Source: an uncultured Candidatus Saccharibacteria bacterium | GTDB lineage: Bacteria; Patescibacteriota; Saccharimonadia; Saccharimonadales; Saccharimonadaceae | Assembly (NCBI GenBank): GCA_947305705.1 | Contig: CAMZEB010000005.1 | Coordinates: 1 to 46,597, forward strand | Reading direction: 5' to 3' | Length of the DNA stretch: 46,597 nucleotides | In this document: positions 40,318 through 46,597 of the stretch, one piece after another | Position numbering within the stretch: position 1 is the stretch's first letter | Layout: every line of letters starts with the position of its first letter | Notes under the pieces: model-generated | The model's input: the letters and a program-made list of their open reading frames with translations, nothing else | Databases searched by the model: none | What the model was told of the DNA's origin: nothing | Program-made: the position numbers and the translations under genes

Positions 40318-41220
40318 TTAGTTGTAGAGGTTCTCAACTTCGATGCTTGGACCCATCGTAGTAGAGATGAAGACGCTCTTGACGTATTGGCCTTTGATAG
40401 AAGCAGGCTTTTGTGCCTTTAGGCTATCGATGAAGGCATTGACGTTCTGGGCAATCTTGTCAGCGCCAAAGGAAACTTTGCCGAGGCCAACGTGAATGAT
40501 GGCTTGCTTATCGACGCGATATTCGATCTTACCAGCTTTTGCTTCTTTGACAGCTTTCTCGATGTCGGTCGTAACGGTACCGGCCTTTGGATTTGGCATA
40601 AGACCTTTTGGACCGAGGAGACGAGCGTACTTACCAAGTTTTGGCATATACTGTGGCGTAGAGATGAGAACGTCGAAATCGAGCTGTTCCTTATCTAGGC
40701 GCTTGGTGAATTCTTCGTCTTCGGCGATATCTGCGCCAGCAGCTTTAGCGGCCTTTGCGATATCGAGTGGAGCAAATACAGCTACGCGGACAGTCTTACC
40801 AGTACCAGCTGGAAGAGTGACGGTTGCGCGGATGTTCTGGTCAGCTTGGCGTGGATCAACACCTAGGCGGAAATGCATTTCGACGGTTGCGTCAAACTTG
40901 ACAGGGCTAGTCTCAATCGCGAGCTTAATTGCGTCGTTGAGGTTGTAAACTTTGCCTTTTTCAATCTTCTCAGCGGCCTTGCGGTAGTTTTTACCACGGC
41001 GCTCAAGACGAGTACGAGTAACTGGCTTTGGACCAACTTTCTTTTCTGGTTCAGCGGCAGCTTCAGCCTTGCGAGCCTGGCGCTCTTCTTCAGCCTTAAC
41101 TTCCTCTACGTGCTTCTTAGATTTTTTACCAGCTTTGGCGAATTTTTCTTCGGTAGCTGGGGTTTCTTCGACTACAGCTTCTACTGGAGTCTCAAGATCT
41201 TTGGCTTCTTCTTTTGCCAT
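40318..41220 (-). CDS. rplA: ribosomal protein L1 with N-terminal extension
   Basis: 300 residues from ATG 41220, chosen because AAAGGAAT lies just upstream; an ATG 60 bases earlier lies in the leader. Usual L1 is about 230 residues. The first 70 or so residues are a charged Ala/Glu/Lys-rich extension ([19 protein letters not shown]). The core follows with [56 protein letters not shown] and KIEYRVDK. L1 forms the E-site stalk and often represses its own operon. It is separated from rplK by an unrelated gene. Confidence 0.95.
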   Translation of the reverse strand: MAKEEAKDLETPVEAVVEETPATEEKFAKAGKKSKKHVEEVKAEEERQARKAEAAAEPEKKVGPKPVTRTRLERRGKNYRKAAEKIEKGKVYNLNDAIKLAIETSPVKFDATVEMHFRLGVDPRQADQNIRATVTLPAGTGKTVRVAVFAPLDIAKAAKAAGADIAEDEEFTKRLDKEQLDFDVLISTPQYMPKLGKYARLLGPKGLMPNPKAGTVTTDIEKAVKEAKAGKIEYRVDKQAIIHVGLGKVSFGADKIAQNVNAFIDSLKAQKPASIKGQYVKSVFISTTMGPSIEVENLYN

Positions 41221-41281
41221 TTGAATTCCTTTCGCGGTACAAACGAGTTTCCTCTCCCGACATAAAAATTTAACTTCCAAT

Positions 41282-41311
41282 ATTATAACAAAAAAGCACC
41301 CCTATAGTCAA
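41282..41311 (-). promoter_or_regulatory. rplA promoter overlapping an upstream terminator
   Basis: Minus strand TTGACT (41306-41311), 18-base spacer, TGT-TATAAT (hexamer 41282-41287). The -35 box lies in the loop of the terminator of the gene at 41327. A leader of about 55 bases precedes rplA. Confidence 0.8.
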
Positions 41312-41319
41312 GAGGTGCT
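41289..41319 (-). terminator. terminator of the gene at 41327
   Basis: Minus strand AGCACCTCT-N7-AGGGGTGCT (one G-U pair), then TTTTTT. Confidence 0.85.
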
Positions 41320-41326
41320 AATTGTA

Positions 41327-41965
41327 TTAGTTTGAAGATTTATAGTAATCGTTATCTAGTGCTTCGGTTAGACTTACGACGGTTGTCGTTTCCGTTCCGC
41401 TCATACTGGTAGATTTATGCGAGCATTTTAGCTCAACGTTGCCTGCGCCAGAGAAAGTCACGCCCTTGAACGCATATAGTTCCTCTTCTTCAATTTCTTC
41501 ACAGATAGCGTTTTCGCCAGTACTGTTGAGTGTGGAGTGTTTCCAGCTGCCGCTTGGAAGCGAACGATACGTATATCCTAATGTTTCGCCAGACTTGACT
41601 TCGCCAAGCATATAAGTGCCGTCAGCGTTAGTCTTGAGTGTTAAGATGGAGCCATAATTGAAACCAGCGCCATTTACGAGTCCGCCAATGCTTACGTCGA
41701 AACTCTTTAGGGCTAAATCGTCTTTATCGGAACTTTGGCTGCTCGATGAGCTGCCAGAATTATTGCTAGATTGCTGGCTCCCTTTATTATTGCTGGATCC
41801 GCCGTCGCCAGTGCTAGAATTGCTCTTGCCACTTCCGCCAATCGCGAGACCGACGATAAAAGCGATAATCGTGGTAGCAACGAAGGCGCCAGTAAGGATT
41901 TTCCAAACCATATCGCCAGTAGCGCGCTCTGGCTCCTGAATTGGTTCTTGTTCAATAACTTCCAT
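41327..41965 (-). CDS. single-pass membrane protein with Ser-rich linker, unknown
   Basis: 212 residues. A short acidic N-terminus (VIEQEPIQEPERATGD), one transmembrane helix at about 22-43, a serine/asparagine/glycine-rich linker at about 46-80 and an outer domain of about 130 residues with two cysteines. The linker looks like a wall-spanning spacer. GGAG lies 6 bases before the ATG. It has its own promoter and terminator and interrupts the normal rplK-rplA pair. No family recognised. Confidence 0.75.
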   Translation of the reverse strand: MEVIEQEPIQEPERATGDMVWKILTGAFVATTIIAFIVGLAIGGSGKSNSSTGDGGSSNNKGSQQSSNNSGSSSSSQSSDKDDLALKSFDVSIGGLVNGAGFNYGSILTLKTNADGTYMLGEVKSGETLGYTYRSLPSGSWKHSTLNSTGENAICEEIEEEELYAFKGVTFSGAGNVELKCSHKSTSMSGTETTTVVSLTEALDNDYYKSSN

Positions 41966-41991
41966 CTGTTACTCCTATATAACTTATGCTT

Positions 41992-42000
41992 ATTATAGCA
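41992..42000 (-). promoter_or_regulatory. extended -10 promoter
   Basis: Minus strand TGC-TATAAT, about 26 bases before the ATG at 41965, directly after the rplK terminator. Confidence 0.7.
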
Positions 42001-42001
42001 C

Positions 42002-42031
42002 AAAAAAGAGCCACCGATTTCTCGGTGGCTC
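42002..42031 (-). terminator. terminator of rplK
   Basis: Minus strand GAGCCACCGA-GAAA-TCGGTGGCTC followed by TTTTTT; perfect 10-bp stem with a GAAA tetraloop. Confidence 0.95.
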
Positions 42032-42041
42032 CGCGTTGATT

Positions 42042-42467
42042 TTACTCAACAACCTCTACGCCCATTGAGCGTGCAGTGCCTGCGATAACTTTACAAGCGC
42101 CAGCCTCGTCAACGGCATTGAGTTGGTCTTTCTTGATGGCTGCGATTTCTTTGATCTGTGCCATCGTGATTTTCCCGACCTTTTCGGTATTTGGGCGACC
42201 GCTACCTTTTTCGAGTTTGATCTTTTCGCGGATCAAATCATCTACTGGTTGACCAAGGCACTTCCAATCGAAAGTATGATCTTCGTAGACGGCGATATGA
42301 ACGATAACGTTCTTGCCCATGTATTCCTTCGTAGCTTCGTTGAATGGGTTGATGAAGTCCATCATATTTAGACCCCACTGACCGAGCGTGCTACCTACTG
42401 GAGGCCCTGCTGTTGCTTTGCCGCCAGGAATACGCAACTTCAAGTTGCCGATAACCTTTTTTGCCAT
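42042..42467 (-). CDS. rplK: ribosomal protein L11
   Basis: 141 residues, full length. It opens AKKVIGNLKLRIPGGKATAGPPVGSTLGQWGLNMM, the PPVG and proline-helix region being diagnostic, and closes VIAGTARSMGVEV. It forms the GTPase-associated centre with 23S rRNA. It is a single-gene unit with a 75-base structured leader, unlike the usual nusG-rplK-rplA co-transcription. Confidence 0.97.
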   Translation of the reverse strand: MAKKVIGNLKLRIPGGKATAGPPVGSTLGQWGLNMMDFINPFNEATKEYMGKNVIVHIAVYEDHTFDWKCLGQPVDDLIREKIKLEKGSGRPNTEKVGKITMAQIKEIAAIKKDQLNAVDEAGACKVIAGTARSMGVEVVE

Positions 42468-42542
42468 TATATTTTTTCCTCTGCCGGCATTTGAAGCGCT
42501 TCGCCGGCGTATTACGATTAATAATCGTGCGTAACAGCGACA
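42468..42542 (-). promoter_or_regulatory. structured leader of rplK
   Basis: Contains GCCGGC repeated at 42483-42488 and 42503-42508 (a stem of at least 6 bp) and a second palindrome ACGATTA...TAATCGT near 42513-42528. A ribosomal-protein autoregulatory site (L1 in other bacteria) is possible; no consensus was confirmed. Confidence 0.4.
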
Positions 42543-42551
42543 ATTATATCA
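42543..42551 (-). promoter_or_regulatory. extended -10 promoter of rplK
   Basis: Minus strand TGA-TATAAT immediately upstream of the leader. Confidence 0.7.
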
Positions 42552-42578
42552 CAAGTGCTAGCGTTTGCCAAGCGGACA

Positions 42579-42612
42579 AAAAGCGCGCTCCGATTTAGCA
42601 AAGCGCGCTTTG
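42579..42612 (-). terminator. terminator of nusG
   Basis: Minus strand AAAGCGCGCT-N12-AGCGCGCTTTTT just after the nusG stop. Confidence 0.85.
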
Positions 42613-42618
42613 AGGTGA

Positions 42619-43170
42619 TTAGTCGTCAATCTTCTTAACCTGAAGAGCGTCAAGCTCGACAGCGGTCTCACGACCAAACATAGAAACGAGGACTTTGAGC
42701 TTACCTTTGTTGGTATCGATTTCGGAAATCGTACCTTCGAAGCCCTTAAATGGACCATCGACAACAGAGACAACTTCTCCAGTAGCGTAATTGACGGTGA
42801 ACTTTGGATCTTCGACGCCCATACGTTTCTTGATTTTTTCAATCTCTTTCTTAGAAACAGGGGTTGGCTGGGTGCCAGTACCGACGAAGCCGGTGACACC
42901 TGGCGTGTTGCGGATAATATACCAAGTTGCATCAGAGAGTTTCATCTCGACAAGGACGTAGCCCTGGAAAATCTTTTTATCAGCGATGCGGCGCTTGCCG
43001 TTCTTAATCTCGATTTGTTTTTCCTTTGGAACCATGACGTCAAAGATTTTATCTGCAAAATCTACGCCATCAAGACGTTGGCGGATAGAATCTGCAACTT
43101 TGTCTTCGTAGCCAGAATAGGTGCTAATTGCGTACCAAGCGCGGCTACCATCATAACGGTTAACTGCCAT
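42619..43170 (-). CDS. nusG: transcription antitermination factor NusG
   Basis: 183 residues from ATG 43170, with GGGAGGAAA upstream. NGN domain: RAWYAISTYSGYEDKVADSI, IFQGYVLVEMKLSDATWYIIRNTPGVTGFVG. KOW motif: VVDGPFKGFEGTISEIDTNKGKLKVLV. It binds the RNA polymerase clamp and couples transcription to translation or Rho. It follows secE by one base, the classic pair. Confidence 0.97.
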   Translation of the reverse strand: MAVNRYDGSRAWYAISTYSGYEDKVADSIRQRLDGVDFADKIFDVMVPKEKQIEIKNGKRRIADKKIFQGYVLVEMKLSDATWYIIRNTPGVTGFVGTGTQPTPVSKKEIEKIKKRMGVEDPKFTVNYATGEVVSVVDGPFKGFEGTISEIDTNKGKLKVLVSMFGRETAVELDALQVKKIDD

Positions 43171-43171
43171 A

Positions 43172-43543
43172 TTAGTTTCCTCCCAAGAGTTTATTAAAGA
43201 TAAATTGAAGCAGGGCATCAAGCAACATAATCGCAGTTGCTAGAATAACGACGTAGATGATGACAGATAGAGTCATCTTCCAAGTCTCTTTACGATTTGG
43301 CCAGCGAACTTGGCGGATTTCCTGGAAGGAACCGCGAACGTAGCCGACTTTCTTTTCTTTCTTTGCAGCAGCTTTGTCTGCTTTTTTGGTTGCCTTGACT
43401 TTGGCGCTCTCGGCGGCTTTTTCTTTCTTGCTTTTGCTACCTTTTGCTTTGACGCTAACTTTGCGCGTTACGATCTCGTCGTCTTCGCGGGTCGTCTTTG
43501 GGCCGTCGTCTTTGGCCTTGATGCGTGTGACTTTTGTTGCCAT
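43172..43543 (-). CDS. secE: preprotein translocase subunit SecE with basic extension
   Basis: 123 residues. The SecE core is C-terminal: FQEIRQVRWPNRKETWKMTLSV and one transmembrane helix at about 93-116. The first 65 residues are a Lys/Ala-rich, highly basic extension absent from single-helix SecE proteins (about 60-75 residues). SecE clamps SecY in the translocon. GGAG precedes the ATG. Confidence 0.94.
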   Translation of the reverse strand: MATKVTRIKAKDDGPKTTREDDEIVTRKVSVKAKGSKSKKEKAAESAKVKATKKADKAAAKKEKKVGYVRGSFQEIRQVRWPNRKETWKMTLSVIIYVVILATAIMLLDALLQFIFNKLLGGN

Positions 43544-43585
43544 TGCTTACTCCATTAAAAATAGTCCTGCTTCGGACTTGTCAAT

Positions 43586-43594
43586 AGTATAACA
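43586..43594 (-). promoter_or_regulatory. extended -10 promoter of secE-nusG
   Basis: Minus strand TGT-TATACT, followed by a 40-base leader. The leader holds a small hairpin (AGTCC / GGACT) followed by ATTTTT, which may attenuate or end read-through from the phosphorylase gene. Confidence 0.55.
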
Positions 43595-43620
43595 AATCCG
43601 CAAGCAGGACGCAAGGGCTT

Positions 43621-45372
43621 TTAGAATAAATAATTCAGATAGTCGCGCATCATTCGGGTGCCCGAAATAATATCTAGGTAAGCGATGAGCTCTTTGTGAA
43701 TCCAATATTCTAGGTCGAAATCGTTGTTCCAGGCGTCGGCAGCAACTTCCATCTGGCGGTAAAGTTCCTCACATTCCTCAGCCTCGGTCTTGCCGCTAAT
43801 CGTCAGATAATTATCTGCTGGCATATCGGCAACACCGCCATCGTGTGTCGAGATGAGCAGGCCCATATTCGCGATATCTTTCATCCAGCTTGTGCCGCAC
43901 GCCTCAAGCCCGACAATTGGCGTATTGATGGAGCTGTTGGCGCCAAGACTTAGCGCAAGGCCAAGCTCCTCATCGTAATCTGGCAAGTAATGGACGCGCT
44001 CTTTGAGAATCGGGTTGCGGTCGATAACGTGGAGTAGATCCATCAGCTTGTTGAACATCGTCGTATCACCCATATGAACACGGCCGGCTAGAATATAGTG
44101 GGCATTATGCTTCTCGAGGATACTCGCCAAACGTTCAGGATTCGAAAAAGGCAACCACGGGCGTTTGTAATCTACGAAACGCCGCTTAAAGTCGAACAAA
44201 ATCGCGTTTTCTGGAATATGGACAGGATTGCCATATTGGTCGGTGCGATTCGCAAGAATTTCGTTCAGGCGTTTGCGCCCAGTCATCTTTAGCTCACGAA
44301 TATCGTCGGCCGTAATCTTGGAGACATTTTCTTCGAAATTCGGCGTCGCTGGCAGGTCAAAGCGGTCCAAGATTCCGTGTTCGTAGTAATAATTCATAAT
44401 CTCTGGAAGCGTCCAAGTTCGCATATGGATACCGTTCGTGACAGATTTGAATTTAATCTTTGTCCCGTTGATATCGCGATAATTTGCAACACGCGCGTGC
44501 AATTTGCTGACACCGCTTCGAAGCTCGGCAATTTCTACCGTTGGCGTAGATAAACGAATTGTTCCGTCCGTAAATTTGTCAGATAGCCAACGCTTTACCG
44601 CAGTACTTTTAATGTTCGGGAAGACATATTGCTCGAATTGCGAATAATGGAACGTTGCTTCTGCGGCCTGCACTAGGGTATGGTTTGTATAGAGAGTGTG
44701 TTTGCGCGTATAGACGACCGCTTCATAAAAATCCATACCAGAGCTGACGAGCTCGTCTAGGCGAGCGACAGCGGCAAAAAAGGTTGCAACTTCGTTTAGC
44801 TGGATTACAGCCGGGCGAAGACCGACGATTTTGAGCGCCTGATAGCCGCCAAAACCGAGTGCTACCTCTTGATAGAGACGATGATCGGAGCCGGATTCGC
44901 CAGAATATAATTCGCCAAAGTTCGGCTCTGTAACGCAAAGAAAGCGCGAAGAACCCATCTTTTTCTCAACAACGTCGAGCTCGACGGAAGTTGTCGCGGT
45001 TTTGATGCGGATTTTATCGACGAAACTAAAGCCAAAATCTCGGTAATTTATCTCAGTATGATAATCAATCTGCTCAAGATTGACCATTTTTTGGTGAGAC
45101 TCCCAAGGGTAAAATGGCGTCACAAGCACGAAGGGAACTTGAAGCTGCTCCGCGACGCGGCGCATATCGGCTGCAAGCACGCCAAGACCACCGCCGCCTC
45201 TGATACCATTCGCCTTGTCGTAGGTCTCGATTGTCCAATAACAATACGGCCTATCCGGCGATAGTTTATGTGTCAGTTTCTCTCGGCTAATCGCTTGGTA
45301 AAATTCCTCAACATCTTCAACGCTCTCTAATGGCTGAAAGTCTGGAGAAAGATTAATAATTTGGTCGTCCAC
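43621..45372 (-). CDS. alpha-glucan phosphorylase (GT35), compact form
   Basis: 583 residues, GTG start with AAGGAA upstream. Glycogen phosphorylases are 720-850 residues, so this is a compact form. Features are GGGGLGVLAADMRR near the N-terminus, KFKSVTNGIHMRTWTLPEI, FDFKRRFVDYKRPWLP and the PLP-site region GLEACGTSWMKDIANMGLLIS followed by THDGGVADM. It releases glucose-1-phosphate from maltodextrin or glycogen. The substrate could also be a host-derived glucan. No other glycogen genes are in the window. Its -10 is TGT-TACAAT. Confidence 0.9.
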   Translation of the reverse strand: MDDQIINLSPDFQPLESVEDVEEFYQAISREKLTHKLSPDRPYCYWTIETYDKANGIRGGGGLGVLAADMRRVAEQLQVPFVLVTPFYPWESHQKMVNLEQIDYHTEINYRDFGFSFVDKIRIKTATTSVELDVVEKKMGSSRFLCVTEPNFGELYSGESGSDHRLYQEVALGFGGYQALKIVGLRPAVIQLNEVATFFAAVARLDELVSSGMDFYEAVVYTRKHTLYTNHTLVQAAEATFHYSQFEQYVFPNIKSTAVKRWLSDKFTDGTIRLSTPTVEIAELRSGVSKLHARVANYRDINGTKIKFKSVTNGIHMRTWTLPEIMNYYYEHGILDRFDLPATPNFEENVSKITADDIRELKMTGRKRLNEILANRTDQYGNPVHIPENAILFDFKRRFVDYKRPWLPFSNPERLASILEKHNAHYILAGRVHMGDTTMFNKLMDLLHVIDRNPILKERVHYLPDYDEELGLALSLGANSSINTPIVGLEACGTSWMKDIANMGLLISTHDGGVADMPADNYLTISGKTEAEECEELYRQMEVAADAWNNDFDLEYWIHKELIAYLDIISGTRMMRDYLNYLF

Positions 45373-45406
45373 CCTATTTCCTTAATTCTTATGCTTTGCT
45401 CTTATA

Positions 45407-45415
45407 ATTGTAACA
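45407..45415 (-). promoter_or_regulatory. extended -10 promoter of the phosphorylase gene
   Basis: Minus strand TGT-TACAAT, directly after the terminator of the preceding minus-strand gene. Confidence 0.6.
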
Positions 45416-45416
45416 C

Positions 45417-45446
45417 AAAAAATGAGCCGCAAATAATTGCGGCTCA
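45417..45446 (-). terminator. terminator of the gene at 45451
   Basis: Minus strand TGAGCCGCAA-TTAT-TTGCGGCTCA followed by TTTTTT. Confidence 0.94.
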
Positions 45447-45450
45447 AAGA

Positions 45451-46425
45451 TTAGGGTGAAACGAGTCTGCTTTCGTCAAGTTTATGCATTTCGTTTGCAA
45501 TTCTCTCGAGAAAGTAATGTTCGAACTTTCTATCTTTCGTAATTGAATCGCGCGTATGACAAAGCTCGTCGGCCGTCTTTGATGTAATCCAATCACAAAC
45601 CGACATCTTATAAGCCTTGAAAAGATTGAGCTTATTATCTGCTTTGATAGGCGGCACTACTGCGAGCGGAACGAAATAGAACGACCAATTTTTCAGTCTG
45701 AGCAGGCTCATTGCGATTAGAGTCATCGTTTTTGGCTCGATGCTAGACAAGCTGAAACGCTCAGATGGCGAGCGATAGACAGTAGCCTGCCTAGTTGCGC
45801 TCTGAGCGACGACGATAATGTCTTCGCTTATTACGAATTTTTTGCAATTTTCTAGATAAGAAAACACGAAATTTTTTTCGATTTTGTCGATTAGTCTCAT
45901 TGTTTCTTCATTATCTATGCGACGGGCGATTTTATCTCTAGTAGAGGGAGAGATGATCGGAACAATATAGATGTGCATCCTCTCAAGACGCCTGGCGACC
46001 GGAGCAAGCTCCTCGTACCACGCTAAATTTACGGGGAAGAGATATTTATGCTCTGGGTATTCGTTCAAGCAGATTGCAATAATTCGAATAATTTCACCAA
46101 GTGACGGGTGATTAAAGCCAAATACGATGCCTCCGCGGAAATGCGGAAATGTGCCAAAAATCGTAGTCGGTGCACCCCAATTGAGAATATTCGCCATCGA
46201 AATCTGCAGGTTTCGGTTGTAATTGCCGCGCTTTCTTCTAGCTCGCCTTTCGGCGGTTTTTAAAATAAAGCGGCAGGCTTTGCCGGTTTTTACCATTTCC
46301 TGCCGCAAATCGTGACAGCCAATGCTTTCAAGAATAGAGTAACGCTCGTGGCGCAAATCGAAGATAATCTCCTCGGACGTCTTTCCCGATAACTCCTCTA
46401 GAGTTATTGTTTTGACTTTTTTCAT
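45451..46425 (-). CDS. unknown, possibly PlsC-like acyltransferase
   Basis: 324 residues. A region around GGIVFGFNHPSLGEIIRI has His106 and Glu111 in an HX4E arrangement similar to the HX4D of glycerolipid acyltransferases. It is followed by KYLFPVNLAWYEELAPVARRLERM and a later VVAQSATRQATVYRSP and YFVPLAVVPP, in the order of PlsC motifs. The acidic residue is Glu rather than Asp, and the EGTRS motif is not clearly kept, so the call is tentative. A basic RRARRKRGNYNRN stretch lies near residues 60-72. No signal peptide or clear membrane helix. Single-gene unit with a structured leader. Confidence 0.5.
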   Translation of the reverse strand: MKKVKTITLEELSGKTSEEIIFDLRHERYSILESIGCHDLRQEMVKTGKACRFILKTAERRARRKRGNYNRNLQISMANILNWGAPTTIFGTFPHFRGGIVFGFNHPSLGEIIRIIAICLNEYPEHKYLFPVNLAWYEELAPVARRLERMHIYIVPIISPSTRDKIARRIDNEETMRLIDKIEKNFVFSYLENCKKFVISEDIIVVAQSATRQATVYRSPSERFSLSSIEPKTMTLIAMSLLRLKNWSFYFVPLAVVPPIKADNKLNLFKAYKMSVCDWITSKTADELCHTRDSITKDRKFEHYFLERIANEMHKLDESRLVSP

Positions 46426-46434
46426 AAAAAGACC

Positions 46435-46446
46435 CCTTTCTAAAGG
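46435..46446 (-). promoter_or_regulatory. Shine-Dalgarno hairpin, shared 12-mer
   Basis: Minus strand CCTTTAGAAAGG, identical to 22448-22459, with the ribosome-binding AGAAAGGGG in its 3' arm, about 9 bases before the ATG at 46425. Confidence 0.5.
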
Positions 46447-46456
46447 TACAAAACAA

Positions 46457-46478
46457 ATTGCTCCCCTGAGGAAGCAAT
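46457..46478 (-). promoter_or_regulatory. leader hairpin of the gene at 45451
   Basis: Minus strand ATTGCTTCC-TCAG-GGGAGCAAT, a 9-bp stem (one G-U pair) within the 65-base leader. No T-run follows, so it is not a terminator; it may protect the 5' end or bind a factor. Confidence 0.5.
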
Positions 46479-46492
46479 AGCTACATATCTAT

Positions 46493-46501
46493 ATTATAGC
46501 A
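46493..46501 (-). promoter_or_regulatory. extended -10 promoter of the gene at 45451
   Basis: Minus strand TGC-TATAAT, back to back with the tRNA-Gln promoter. Confidence 0.75.
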
Positions 46502-46505
46502 CATT

Positions 46506-46534
46506 TTGCAAAAAAAATCTAGTAGTGCTATAAT
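46506..46534 (+). promoter_or_regulatory. tRNA-Gln promoter
   Basis: TTGCAA at 46506-46511 and TGC-TATAAT (hexamer 46529-46534), spacer 17, about 15 bases before the tRNA. Confidence 0.85.
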
Positions 46535-46548
46535 AGGCGTTGTCCGAT

Positions 46549-46597
46549 TGGGGATTCGCCAAGTGGTAAGGCAGTGGGTTCTGGTCCCACCATTCGG
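46549..46597 (+). tRNA. tRNA-Gln (anticodon CTG), cut by window end
   Basis: 5' acceptor TGGGGAT, D-arm GCCAAGTGGTAAGGC, anticodon stem GTGGG / CCCAC with loop TTCTGGT (anticodon CTG, reading CAG). The T-arm and 3' acceptor lie beyond the right edge. The unusual U1 start is typical of tRNA-Gln. Confidence 0.92.

Noticed and set aside
1-46597. UGA recoded as an amino acid, as in some Patescibacteria
   Set aside because: grpE, parA and the hydrolase gene end naturally at TGA with overlapping starts, and no in-frame TGA was needed in any conserved gene.
1-46597. CRISPR array, insertion sequence, prophage or integrase
   Set aside because: No regularly spaced repeats, transposase-like protein, terminal inverted repeats or phage genes were seen.

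Overview
The window looks like a chromosome segment from a small-genome bacterium of the Candidatus Saccharibacteria (TM7) / Patescibacteria type. I infer this from gene content and protein style, not from a database match. The signs are shortened housekeeping proteins (HrcA, TrmD, alpha-glucan phosphorylase), tight gene packing with ATGA and TAATG overlaps, many orphan single-pass membrane proteins, tandem FemAB-like transferases, a cysteine-free ribosomal protein L33, and an RNA polymerase beta-prime without its zinc ligands. TGA ends several genes with clear termini (grpE, parA, the hydrolase at 29955), so the standard bacterial code applies. I see no phage, insertion sequence, integrase or CRISPR array.

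Layout. 1-7.3 kb: rpoB (5' end outside the window) and rpoC. 7.4-10.4 kb: a Bax-inhibitor-1-like membrane protein, a SufS-like cysteine desulfurase and a membrane-anchored thioredoxin-fold protein. 10.4-15.8 kb: lepA, an adenylate-kinase-like enzyme on the other strand, a membrane protein, then hrcA-grpE-trmD behind a CIRCE-type operator. 15.9-22.2 kb: an orphan gene, recG, a possible phospholipase-like gene, rsmD, a membrane protein, a short-chain dehydrogenase and an S51 peptidase. 22.2-27.5 kb: tRNA-Leu, an orphan gene, an FAD oxidase, trigger factor, an AlkD-like glycosylase pair and another orphan gene. 27.5-28.6 kb: two RNA methyltransferases on the minus strand. 28.7-34.3 kb: a cell-wall block with a Mur ligase, an alpha/beta hydrolase, two FemAB paralogues, an HdeD-like protein and a Mur-ligase-like protein with an altered P-loop. 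34.3-37.6 kb: parA-parB-frr and two membrane-anchored proteins. 37.6-46.6 kb: trxB-trxA (minus), rpmG (plus), an acidic membrane protein (plus), then on the minus strand rplA, an orphan gene, rplK, nusG and secE, an alpha-glucan phosphorylase and a possible acyltransferase, with a 3'-truncated tRNA-Gln at the right edge.

Transcription signals are unusually readable. Most units start with an extended -10 element (TGN-TATAAT or TGN-TAAAAT). In many housekeeping units this lies only 6-10 bases before the start codon with no Shine-Dalgarno, which implies leaderless mRNAs. A second style has a leader, a strong Shine-Dalgarno, usually a good -35 box, and its own terminator; it marks several orphan genes placed between housekeeping units. 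Two of those leaders share the 12-mer CCTTTAGAAAGG, which can fold over the ribosome-binding site. The points I would examine first are the non-canonical RNA polymerase beta-prime (both zinc sites lost and trigger loop altered) and the two-mode initiation architecture.
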